From Asaia bogorensis (GTDB taxonomy: Bacteria > Pseudomonadota > Alphaproteobacteria > Acetobacterales > Acetobacteraceae), in the NCBI RefSeq assembly GCF_900465345.1, contig NZ_UEGO01000001.1, positions 17,439 to 81,438 on the forward strand: a stretch of DNA of 64,000 bases. The letters run 5' to 3'. The notes under the pieces are model-generated. The model ran no database searches. It saw only the letters and a program-made list of their open reading frames with translations, and was not told where the DNA came from. The first letter of the stretch is position 1. Each line of letters opens with the position of its first letter. Made by a program: the position numbers and the translations under genes. Below are positions 28,906-36,274 of the stretch, in pieces.

Positions 28906-31058
28906 GCACCCTTCCCACCTCTTTCACCCCCTTCGACGTGCTTCCGGCGGAATCGCCCCTCGAGATGCCGACGCAGAGCCTGCGTCAGCGTCCCGAGACT
29001 TTCGGGCGTGACCGTCATCCCCCCACCACACCCTCCCTGCTGTGGTTGCGCCGCCTGCTGGTCATTGGCGGTGCCATTGCCCTGACAGGCTGGGGGGCGT
29101 TCGAGATGAACCGCGTGCTCAACAGCATGGGCGTCTCGACGCTGGGCATCATCGTTCTGGCGCTGTTCGTGGTGCTCGGCGCCTGGATCTCACTTTCCTT
29201 TACCTCCTCGCTTGCCGGCTTTGTCTCGGTGCTGCGTCACGGGGGTCTGGGTCTTGGCATCTCGCGCGATACCCCTCTGCCCGCGCTGATGACCCGGACC
29301 GCAGTGCTCATGCCCACCTATAACGAGGACCCGGACCGTGTCCTCGTGGGCCTGCGTGCGATCCATGACAGCCTGGTGGCGACAGGCCGTATCGACGCTT
29401 TTGACTTCTTCATCCTCTCCGACACGACAGACCCCGATGTCTGGGTTCGCGAGGAGCGCGCCTATCTTGCCTTTGTGCAGGCGGTGAACGGGCAGGGGCG
29501 CATTTTCTATCGTCGTCGCCCCAAGAACATCGATCGTAAATCCGGCAATCTGGAAGAATGGGTCAAACGCTTCGGCGGTGCCTATCAGCAGATGCTCACC
29601 CTTGACGCCGATTCAGTGATGGATGGCGGCCTGATCGTGCGTACGGTCTCGGCCATGGAGCGCCACGAGAACGTGGCGCTCATCCAGACCCTGCCGGTCA
29701 TCATCGGTGGCAAGACACTCTTTGCCCGCATGCAGCAATTTGCCGGGCGTGTTTACGGGCCGCTGATCGCTCACGGCATTGCCTGGTGGCATGGCTCGGA
29801 AGGCAATTACTGGGGGCATAACGCCGTCATCCGTACCCGTGCTTTTGCCGAACAAGCCGGATTGCCTCACCTGCCGGGCCGCAAGCCTTTCGGTGGCGGT
29901 ATCCTCAGCCATGACTTTGTCGAGGCCGCCCTGATGCGTCGTGGCGGCTGGGCCATTCACATGGTGCCGGGTCTGTTCGGTTCCTATGAGGAAAGCCCGC
30001 CCTCGCTCACAGATGTCGCGATCCGTGACCGCCGCTGGTGTCAGGGCAATCTCCAGCATGGCAAGATCGTTCTGTCACGCGGGCTGCACTGGATGAGCCG
30101 CATGCACATGATGGTCGGTATCGGTGCCTATATCACCTCGCCGCTGTGGCTGCTGTTCCTCATGTTCGGTATCCTGATCTCGCTACAGTCCCATTTCGAC
30201 CGGCCCGAATATTTTGGCGACACCAAGACGCTCTACCCGCACTGGCCGCAGGTCGATCCGGTACAGGCCAAATACGTGTTCATCGGCACGATGGCCGTAC
30301 TGCTCGCCCCCAAGGCACTCGCCCTGATCGCAGCGCTCTTTGATCGCGCCATGCTGCGCAGCTGTGGTGGCTTTGTCCGCCTTGTGGCCTCCATCCTGCT
30401 GGAAACGCTCATTGGCGGTCTGATCGCGCCGATTGCGATGCTGATCCACACCTCAGGCGTCATTTCGATCCTGCGCGGCCGCGATTCCGGCTGGAATGCC
30501 CAGAACCGTGATGACGGGCGCGTTTCCCTCAAGGAAGTGGCGCATGGCTACTGGATCTATACCGCCTATGGTCTGGTCATGGCTGCTGCGGCCTGGTCAG
30601 TCTCGTTCTCGCTCTTCCTGTGGATGACGCCGGTTCTGATTGGTCTGGCCCTGGCCATTCCTCTGGCCGCCATGACCGCAAGCCGTGATGTCGGTCTGTG
30701 GCTCAGAAGCTGGGGACTCCTGCTCATCCCCGAAGAGACCAATTTGCCGCCCATCCTGAAGCTCGCCGCCGAGAACGATCTGCGTCGCACCCAGGCCGAA
30801 GCCATGCCGGATCGCCCCCCGGCCGAGGCCTTCACGGCCCTGCGCAGCAATCCGGCTCTCGCCGCCGAGCATCGCCGTGCTCTGCCCATTGCCCGTCAGC
30901 CCGGTGCCGCTATCGATGCCAATCTGCTGGTCGGTCTGCTGAAACTGCGTGAAGCCGCTTCCGTGGACAGCGCTCTCGCGACACTGTCCCGGCAGGAAAA
31001 AGCCTCTGTCCTGTGCAGCGCCGAAGGCCTGGACCTCATTCTCGGCCTCCCTGCCTGA
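28881..31058 (+). CDS. opgH: Glucans biosynthesis glucosyltransferase OpgH
   Basis: The 725-residue inner-membrane GT2 enzyme polymerises glucose from UDP-glucose for periplasmic glucans. Catalytic motifs are LSDTTDPDVW, TLDADSVMDGG (DxD) and the Q/RxxRW-type DRRWCQGNLQHG. About eight membrane helices flank the domain. The ATG at 28881 overlaps the previous gene by 25 nt; a GTG at 28902 would give a GTGA overlap instead, and neither has a strong ribosome site. It is shorter than E. coli OpgH mainly at the N-terminus. Confidence 0.93.
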   Translation: MDVSLDAVSTLPTSFTPFDVLPAESPLEMPTQSLRQRPETFGRDRHPPTTPSLLWLRRLLVIGGAIALTGWGAFEMNRVLNSMGVSTLGIIVLALFVVLGAWISLSFTSSLAGFVSVLRHGGLGLGISRDTPLPALMTRTAVLMPTYNEDPDRVLVGLRAIHDSLVATGRIDAFDFFILSDTTDPDVWVREERAYLAFVQAVNGQGRIFYRRRPKNIDRKSGNLEEWVKRFGGAYQQMLTLDADSVMDGGLIVRTVSAMERHENVALIQTLPVIIGGKTLFARMQQFAGRVYGPLIAHGIAWWHGSEGNYWGHNAVIRTRAFAEQAGLPHLPGRKPFGGGILSHDFVEAALMRRGGWAIHMVPGLFGSYEESPPSLTDVAIRDRRWCQGNLQHGKIVLSRGLHWMSRMHMMVGIGAYITSPLWLLFLMFGILISLQSHFDRPEYFGDTKTLYPHWPQVDPVQAKYVFIGTMAVLLAPKALALIAALFDRAMLRSCGGFVRLVASILLETLIGGLIAPIAMLIHTSGVISILRGRDSGWNAQNRDDGRVSLKEVAHGYWIYTAYGLVMAAAAWSVSFSLFLWMTPVLIGLALAIPLAAMTASRDVGLWLRSWGLLLIPEETNLPPILKLAAENDLRRTQAEAMPDRPPAEAFTALRSNPALAAEHRRALPIARQPGAAIDANLLVGLLKLREAASVDSALATLSRQEKASVLCSAEGLDLILGLPA

Positions 31059-31068
31059 ACAGGGTTCA

Positions 31069-31100
31069 TGGGAATAATGCCTGTTCCGGTATTATTCCCA
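31069..31100. other. Perfect inverted repeat after opgH
   Basis: TGGGAATAAT and ATTATTCCCA form a perfect 10-bp stem with a 12-nt loop, 11 nt after the opgH stop. There is no T-run, so it may protect the 3' end of the transcript rather than terminate it. Degenerate remnants of the multi-hairpin repeat (GGGGCTCTGCC..., up to about 31160) follow. Confidence 0.6.
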
Positions 31101-31224
31101 CGGGGCTCTGCCTCGCACCCGGGATGGGATGAACCCCTCCAATCCCCACACCACATTTGCCAAAGTCCCGGAAGATCCCTGCCCCCAGGCATGGTCTCGG
31201 ATAGCGCCCCACAACGACAGGCCA

Positions 31225-31259
31225 CAAAAAAAGGCCAGCCTTGTGGCTGGCCCTTTTTG
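31225..31259. terminator. Bidirectional terminator between opgH and the DUF2501 gene
   Basis: The stem GGCCAGCC/GGCTGGCC has a TTGT loop and is flanked by an A-run on the left and a T-run on the right. Confidence 0.92.
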
Positions 31260-31280
31260 TCGTTCGGTCTTAACAGGCGC

Positions 31281-31811
31281 TTACTTGAAATCCTGCCCAC
31301 GCTGACGGACCTGGGCGCAAAGCTGCGTGCGATGGCTCAGATCGAGGGTCGAGACATCGAAGGGAACATTGGTGCTGCTCTGTAGCAGGCCCTGACCACC
31401 CAGCGAGTAGTACTGGTCGTTCTGCACATCGGGACGCTTGGCCAGCTTGCGGCCTACAACGCGCAGTGTGTTGCCGTGCACCAGGTGGTTACGCACACAA
31501 TAGCTGGCGAGGCCAGCGAGATTGCCCGCCTTGGCCGCATCGAGCGAGGGCAGACCATAATTATCGAGAACGCCCGGCGTGCTGGCGGTCGCTACCGTGT
31601 TGCTCACGCCGCTGCCACCAACGGCCTGCATGACGTGACTGGCTGCATCCGGAGCGCCATCACGATGAACAGGAATGGACCCGGCAGGCATCACGGTGGA
31701 CTGCGTTCCTGGTGCAACGGACGGCACGGGAGCCTGCTGCGCATGCGCAGAAGCACCAGCGAAGGTAAGGCCAGCGACGGCGGTCAGACCGAGACAAAGA
31801 CGAGACAACAT
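31281..31811 (-). CDS. Exported DUF2501 (YjjA-like) protein
   Basis: The 176-residue protein has a signal peptide MLSRLCLGLTAVAGLTFAGA ending SAHAQ. The second half matches the DUF2501 pattern: LAGLASYCVRNHLVHG, followed by YYSLGGQGLLQSS and a final LCAQVRQRGQDF. The two cysteines (in SYCVR and QLCAQ) occupy the positions conserved in E. coli YjjA. The family is periplasmic and of unknown function. The Ala/Pro/Ser-rich linker after the signal is poorly conserved. Confidence 0.75.
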   Translation of the reverse strand: MLSRLCLGLTAVAGLTFAGASAHAQQAPVPSVAPGTQSTVMPAGSIPVHRDGAPDAASHVMQAVGGSGVSNTVATASTPGVLDNYGLPSLDAAKAGNLAGLASYCVRNHLVHGNTLRVVGRKLAKRPDVQNDQYYSLGGQGLLQSSTNVPFDVSTLDLSHRTQLCAQVRQRGQDFK

Positions 31812-32048
31812 GAAAGCGATCCTTTTTTTCTGCTCTTTTTCAGACCCGTCTCTTGCAAGCGGAGCCTGTTAAAACGCGCTTTCCCGAAAGTATATCAGGA
31901 TGAAGGACGTGTGCTTTCCTAACATGTGAGGCGCCAAGTGGTTTATTCCCCTATCGAAACTTCGGCGCTTCATCATGGGGGCGTTGAGGTGCGCCCCATT
32001 CTGCCGCACTCTGGTACAGGTTTTGTTTTTCCAGACTGAGGTCCTGCC

Positions 32049-34178
32049 ATGATTCCTCCCTCGCCACGGCGCGTACCGCACACCATTACCCAGCTCGAAC
32101 GGGTCAGGCAGGATGATTACGCCTGGATGAAGGACGAGAACTGGCAGAAAGTCCTGCGTGATCCGTCCCTGCTCCGCACGGATATCGCCGAAGCCCTGCG
32201 CGAGGAAAACAGCTACACCGAGCACTGTCTGGCCGATATGGCGCCAGAACGCGCCGCGCTGCTTCAGGAAATGATCGGCCGTATTCCTCCGGCAGAAGAT
32301 TCCGTTCCCTGGCCCGATGGGGCATGGCTCTATTTTTCCCGCTTCGCCAAGGATGCACAGCATCCGGTCTATCTGCGCCGCCCCCGGTCCGGCGGTGAGG
32401 ATCAGGTCCTGCTCGATGTCGAGGCGCTGGCCAAAAGCCAGGCCTATTTCGCCCTGGCTGGCGTCCGTCATTCCGATGACCACCGGGTGTTTGTCTATGC
32501 CGCCGATACGCAGGGTTCAGAGGTCTATCGCCTGCACAGCATCGATACGACCACCGGTGATGCCTTTGCCCCTCCTGTCGAGAGCGCCGCAGGCAGCTTC
32601 GTGATCTCGCCCGACAGTGCCTGGCTGTTCTGGATCTACCGTGATGACCACGGACGGCCGTCACGCGTCTATCGTCGTCCTCTGGCGGGCGGCGAGGATG
32701 TTCTTGTGTTCGATGAGCCCGATTCAGGCTTTTTCCTGAGCCTGTCGGTCACAGCATCACGCCAATGGATCCTGATCGAACGTGGCGATCATGACACCAA
32801 CGAGACGCTGCTGATCCCCGCCAGCGACCCGACACAGGCACCTTGCATCGCATCGCCCCTCAAGCGGGGCGAGCGTTATACCCTCACGCACTGGAATGAC
32901 CGCTTCATCATTCTCACCAATGCGGAAGGGGCGGTCGATTTCCAGTTCATGCAGGCGCCGGACCAGTCGCCATCGAGAGAGAACTGGACGCCTTTCCTCG
33001 CGCATGAGCCGGGGCGCTTCCTGCTGGGCGCCGCAGCCTGTCGGGACTATCTCGCCTGGGCGGAACGGGTGAACGGCAATATCGAGATTCATGTCGTGTC
33101 AGAGAGCGCTGCGGGGAACCGTGCCGGGAACAATACCGATCAGGGCGATATCCGCACGAAGGTCCGCACGATCGGCATGAAGGAGCCCGCTTTCGACCTT
33201 ACCCTGCTGGGCTTTCTCGAATACGAGGACAGCATCCTGCGCTATATCTATGAATCACCGACGACGCCCGCGCACTGGTACGATCTGGATATGCGCACAG
33301 GCGAGCAGAGCCTGAAGAAAATTCGTGAAATTCCCTCGGGTCATGATCCGTCCCTTTACGAGACCCATCGCCTGTTCGCCATCGCCTCTGACGGCGCAGA
33401 GGTGCCCGTCACCGTTCTCAAGCGCCGGGACACCCCATGCGACGGAACGGCTCCCCTCCTGCTCTACGGGTACGGGTCTTACGGCATCTCGATGGAGTCC
33501 GGGTTCAGCACCTCGGTGTTCAGCCTTGTCGATCGCGGCTGGGTCTATGCGGTCGCGCATATCCGTGGTGGCTCGGAAAAGGGCTGGAACTGGTTCCTTG
33601 AGGGTCGCGGCAAACACAAGCCCAACAGCTTTACCGATTTCGTGGCCTGCGCCCATCATCTGGTTAGGCAGGGCTACGGACAGGCCGGGCGTATCGTGGC
33701 GCATGGCGGTTCTGCGGGCGGGTTGCTCATGGGGGCGGTTGCCAATCTTGCCCCGGAACTGTTTGCCGGCATCGCTGCCCAGGTACCGTTTGTCGATGTG
33801 CTGAACACGATGTCAGATGACACCCTGCCACTTACCCCGCCGGAATGGCCCGAATGGGGGAACCCGCTGGAAGACCGTGACGCGTATGATCTGATCGCCA
33901 GCTATTCGCCCTATGACAATATCCGACCCGTGGCCTACCCCCCGGTTCTGGCGATGGGTGGGTTGTCGGACCCCCGTGTGACCTATTGGGAGCCGGCAAA
34001 ATGGATCGCGAAACTGCGTGAAGTTGCCACGGGCGGGCCCTTCCTGTGCCGTATCAACATGGATGCCGGGCACGGGGGCTCGTCAGGCCGGTTCAAGCGG
34101 CTGGAAGAAGTCGCCTATGTCTACGGTTTCGCACTTTGGGCCATGGCGCGTCGCCCGCTGCCGGATCAGACTCCCTGA
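32049..34178 (+). CDS. ptrB: Oligopeptidase B-type S9A serine peptidase
   Basis: The 709-residue protein has the N-terminal seven-bladed propeller with the family opening RRVPHTITQLERVRQDDYAWMK. The C-terminal alpha/beta hydrolase domain holds the catalytic serine in AHGGSAGGLLMGAV, the aspartate in GLSDPRVTYWEPAKW and the histidine in MDAGHGGSSGR. YGSYGISMESGFS and AVAHIRGGSEKGWNW are typical of oligopeptidase B. It trims peptides up to about 30 residues after basic residues, normally in the cytoplasm; no signal peptide is seen. Confidence 0.93.
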   Translation: MIPPSPRRVPHTITQLERVRQDDYAWMKDENWQKVLRDPSLLRTDIAEALREENSYTEHCLADMAPERAALLQEMIGRIPPAEDSVPWPDGAWLYFSRFAKDAQHPVYLRRPRSGGEDQVLLDVEALAKSQAYFALAGVRHSDDHRVFVYAADTQGSEVYRLHSIDTTTGDAFAPPVESAAGSFVISPDSAWLFWIYRDDHGRPSRVYRRPLAGGEDVLVFDEPDSGFFLSLSVTASRQWILIERGDHDTNETLLIPASDPTQAPCIASPLKRGERYTLTHWNDRFIILTNAEGAVDFQFMQAPDQSPSRENWTPFLAHEPGRFLLGAAACRDYLAWAERVNGNIEIHVVSESAAGNRAGNNTDQGDIRTKVRTIGMKEPAFDLTLLGFLEYEDSILRYIYESPTTPAHWYDLDMRTGEQSLKKIREIPSGHDPSLYETHRLFAIASDGAEVPVTVLKRRDTPCDGTAPLLLYGYGSYGISMESGFSTSVFSLVDRGWVYAVAHIRGGSEKGWNWFLEGRGKHKPNSFTDFVACAHHLVRQGYGQAGRIVAHGGSAGGLLMGAVANLAPELFAGIAAQVPFVDVLNTMSDDTLPLTPPEWPEWGNPLEDRDAYDLIASYSPYDNIRPVAYPPVLAMGGLSDPRVTYWEPAKWIAKLREVATGGPFLCRINMDAGHGGSSGRFKRLEEVAYVYGFALWAMARRPLPDQTP

Positions 34179-34185
34179 TCCGGAA

Positions 34186-34211
34186 CCCGGCCCCCTTCAT
34201 ACGGGGCCGGG
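34186..34211. terminator. Hairpin between converging ptrB and a small exported-protein gene
   Basis: CCCGGCCCC and GGGGCCGGG form a perfect 9-bp stem with an 8-nt loop. No T-run follows on either strand, so terminator function is probable from position only. Confidence 0.55.
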
Positions 34212-34218
34212 ACGATAA

Positions 34219-34611
34219 TCAGTCGTCGCTATCGGCCTGGGGGCGTGGCCTTATAGCGGCACACATGGCCGGGAGCTTGGGATCGGCCTCACCCTTGGTG
34301 CGGCACAACGTCCGGGCATCCGTGCCGCAAACCTCGATCGTCTCCTCAAAATCGGATTCGAGCACATCGCGCGCTACAGCCGCATCCTGGTTGTTGCTAT
34401 CCGAGTCCTGGTTCGCCACGATCTTCTGCGTCTTGTGCAGCTCCTTGAGCGCCTCCACACAGCTGTCGCTGGCCGAGTCCGGGTCGGTCTGGAGAACGGC
34501 CAGAATCCGGTTAAGCACCGAGGCAGGATCATTCTTGGGCTTGGGCGCAGCCTGCGCCGAAAGGGGCAGACCCACCATGAGGGCGGCTAGAACAGGCAGA
34601 GCTTTCTTCAT
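34219..34611 (-). CDS. Small exported protein of unknown function
   Basis: The 130-residue protein has a clear Sec signal peptide (MKKALPVLAALMVGLPLSAQAA). The mature part is acidic, mostly helical, and has four cysteines (SDSCVEAL, IEVCGTDA, TLCRTK, AMCAAI), which could form two disulfides in the periplasm. The tail PRPQADSDD is acidic. I recognise no family. It reads divergently from rpmJ, 167 nt away. Confidence 0.7.
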   Translation of the reverse strand: MKKALPVLAALMVGLPLSAQAAPKPKNDPASVLNRILAVLQTDPDSASDSCVEALKELHKTQKIVANQDSDSNNQDAAVARDVLESDFEETIEVCGTDARTLCRTKGEADPKLPAMCAAIRPRPQADSDD

Positions 34612-34690
34612 GGAATCAGGATAATTGGGTTTTCATCCTTTGAAAACGCCCAAAATAAAGGGTTTCATGGGGTTGAAGCTCAGTCGGGAG

Positions 34691-34719
34691 TTGACTCTGA
34701 CCGGAGCCATGAGTATTCC
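34691..34719 (+). promoter_or_regulatory. Candidate promoter of rpmJ
   Basis: TTGACT is followed after 17 nt by TATTCC, about 60 nt before the rpmJ ATG. The -35 box fits well and the -10 box only moderately. Confidence 0.45.
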
Positions 34720-34778
34720 GACCACCTCTCGCGGGCGCGACGCCCGTTCGTCTTGCATGGCCCGGGAAGCAAATTATC

Positions 34779-34904
34779 ATGAAGATTCGTAACAGCCTCA
34801 AATCTGCCAAGATCCGCGACAAGGACTGCCGCGTCGTTCGCCGTCGTGGCCGCGTCTATGTCATCAACAAGAAGAACCCGCGCATGAAGGCTCGCCAGGG
34901 CTAA
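34779..34904 (+). CDS. rpmJ: 50S ribosomal protein L36
   Basis: The 41-residue basic protein reads [20 protein letters not shown] and ends NPRMKARQG. It is the longer, zinc-independent (C-minus) form: the CxxC...CxxxxH zinc ligands of the 37-residue form are absent and only one cysteine is left. Alphaproteobacteria usually carry just this form. It is a structural protein of the large ribosomal subunit. The gene is too short for usual ORF cut-offs. Confidence 0.95.
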   Translation: MKIRNSLKSAKIRDKDCRVVRRRGRVYVINKKNPRMKARQG

Positions 34905-34914
34905 TTCCCTGCTG

Positions 34915-35724
34915 ATGCCGAAACGGAGCTTTCGCCCCGTTTTGACGCGTTACACGGCCCTTCGCGGGGCCGTCGTCAGGCCGTGTCTGCTCCTGGGCAG
35001 CGCGGCTTTTGTCGTTCTGGCCCTCTCCCCGGCCAAGGGATCGCCTGACGGCCACCCGGCGCCCGGCCACAAACCCGGCCTGCACAGAGCTGCCACCTCT
35101 CCGTCAATCCCTGACAAGACGAGCACGAGCCGCACGGACAAAGGGCCAAACGCGTCTGTAGGCACGCCCCCCGCGATGCGAGATAACAGCAAGCCGGATT
35201 CCGCCAAGCCCTCTCCCGGTGCCAAGCCCCCCAGCGCGCCAAAGCCCGACCCCCTTCAGGAGACGAGCAAGGCCCTGCGTATGGCGCATACGGCCACAGA
35301 AGCCCGCGCGCTGGAACGACGCGCCGAGACGCTGCGCCAGAAGAACCTCTCTGCCAGCACGCGCCTGTTGCTGGAAAATGCGGATTCGAGCCTTAAGGCC
35401 CATGATTATCGCAAGGCCGAGGCGGCACTCGACAACGCCCTTGTGCTTCAGCCTGACAAGCCATTCATCCGGCGCGGCCGGGCGCGGGTGCGCTATGCGG
35501 CGGGCGATTTCGAAGGGGCGATCAGCGATCTGGGCGTTGCCCTGCAGAAAGACCCTGACGACCCGCTTTCATGGCAGTTGCTCTCGCAGGTCGAGGAGGA
35601 ACGTCACGATCTCAAGGCGGCCCTGCAGGCAGCCCGACAGCTTCTTGTGGTCGATCCGCTGGCCAGCGGTGGTGCCAAACGTGTGAAGGCGCTGCAGGCC
35701 CAACTGGATGGACGCGCCATTTAA
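34915..35724 (+). CDS. Exported TPR-repeat protein
   Basis: The 269-residue protein begins with a basic stretch and a hydrophobic segment (VVRPCLLLGSAAFVVLALSPAKG) that may be an uncleaved anchor or a signal. A linker of about 75 residues rich in Pro, Ser and Lys follows. From residue 115 on there are about three to four TPR helix pairs (LLLENADSSLKAHDYRKAEAALDNALVLQPDKPFIRRGRARVRYAAGD is one and a half). It starts 10 nt after rpmJ. The TPRs suggest a scaffold in the envelope; the partner is unknown. Confidence 0.75.
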   Translation: MPKRSFRPVLTRYTALRGAVVRPCLLLGSAAFVVLALSPAKGSPDGHPAPGHKPGLHRAATSPSIPDKTSTSRTDKGPNASVGTPPAMRDNSKPDSAKPSPGAKPPSAPKPDPLQETSKALRMAHTATEARALERRAETLRQKNLSASTRLLLENADSSLKAHDYRKAEAALDNALVLQPDKPFIRRGRARVRYAAGDFEGAISDLGVALQKDPDDPLSWQLLSQVEEERHDLKAALQAARQLLVVDPLASGGAKRVKALQAQLDGRAI

Positions 35725-35794
35725 AGCGCGTCACGATCTCAACTCTGCCTTGATTATGCAGTTTGATAAGATGTCGAAGTCAAAGGAGAACATC

Positions 35795-36049
35795 ATGTTC
35801 AAGAAGAACAAGGCTCAGGTTACCGAACTGACGGCCCCCGAGGCCCAGAAGAAGGGCTGCTGCATCAGCAAGATGTGCGGCTCGGCCAAGCCGCAGACCA
35901 AGGAAGCCATCCTGGGTGGCCTGACCTTCCTCAGCATGTTCGGCCCCAAGAAGCTGCGTCCCCATCTGCAGCACCTCCTCGCCGTGATCGCCATCGTGAC
36001 CTTCGTCGTCAAGGCCATCAAGCCCAAGCGCGAAGACAAGTCCGCCTGA
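35795..36049 (+). CDS. Small membrane-anchored protein with a Cys-rich motif, unknown function
   Basis: The protein has 84 residues from the ATG at 35795, which has AGGAG upstream at good spacing; the open frame extends further 5' without support. A basic N-terminus leads to KKGCCISKMCGSAKPQ, with three cysteines in nine residues. A conserved-looking TKEAILGGLTFLSMFGPKKLRPH segment follows, then one membrane helix (LLAVIAIVTFVVKAI) and a Lys-rich tail. The cysteines could bind metal or be acylated. I recognise no family. The ribosome site is among the best in the window. Confidence 0.68.
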   Translation: MFKKNKAQVTELTAPEAQKKGCCISKMCGSAKPQTKEAILGGLTFLSMFGPKKLRPHLQHLLAVIAIVTFVVKAIKPKREDKSA

Positions 36050-36068
36050 TTTTTACTCCTTCCCTCGA

Positions 36069-36106
36069 CCTCGCCTGGGGATGACAAGGCTCCTCACCAG
36101 GCGAGG
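36069..36106. terminator. Hairpin after the 84-residue membrane protein gene
   Basis: CCTCGCCTGG and CCAGGCGAGG form a perfect 10-bp stem with an 18-nt loop, 19 nt after the stop. No T-run follows. Confidence 0.5.
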
Positions 36107-36131
36107 GCGATACCGGGGGTGCCCGGCCCCG

Positions 36132-36244
36132 GCAGGGCGCTGCCCTGCACCCGTGAAGGGGCCTGCCCCTTCCATCCCCGCTTCCAAGTAAGCAGGTTTC
36201 CAAAGGACAATTGTCCTTTGGCGGGATTTGGGGCAGCGCCCCAA
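36132..36244. repeat. Multi-hairpin intergenic repeat, copy B
   Basis: The modules are GCAGGGC/GCCCTGC (36132-36148), GGGGCCTGCCCC (36158-36169), a perfect 20-bp palindrome CAAAGGACAA/TTGTCCTTTG (36201-36220) and TTGGGGC/GCCCCAA (36228-36244). It sits between converging genes, in the same order and orientation as copy A. Confidence 0.9.
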
Positions 36245-36274
36245 TGCCAATAAGTCCGGCGAAACGCTTCCTGT

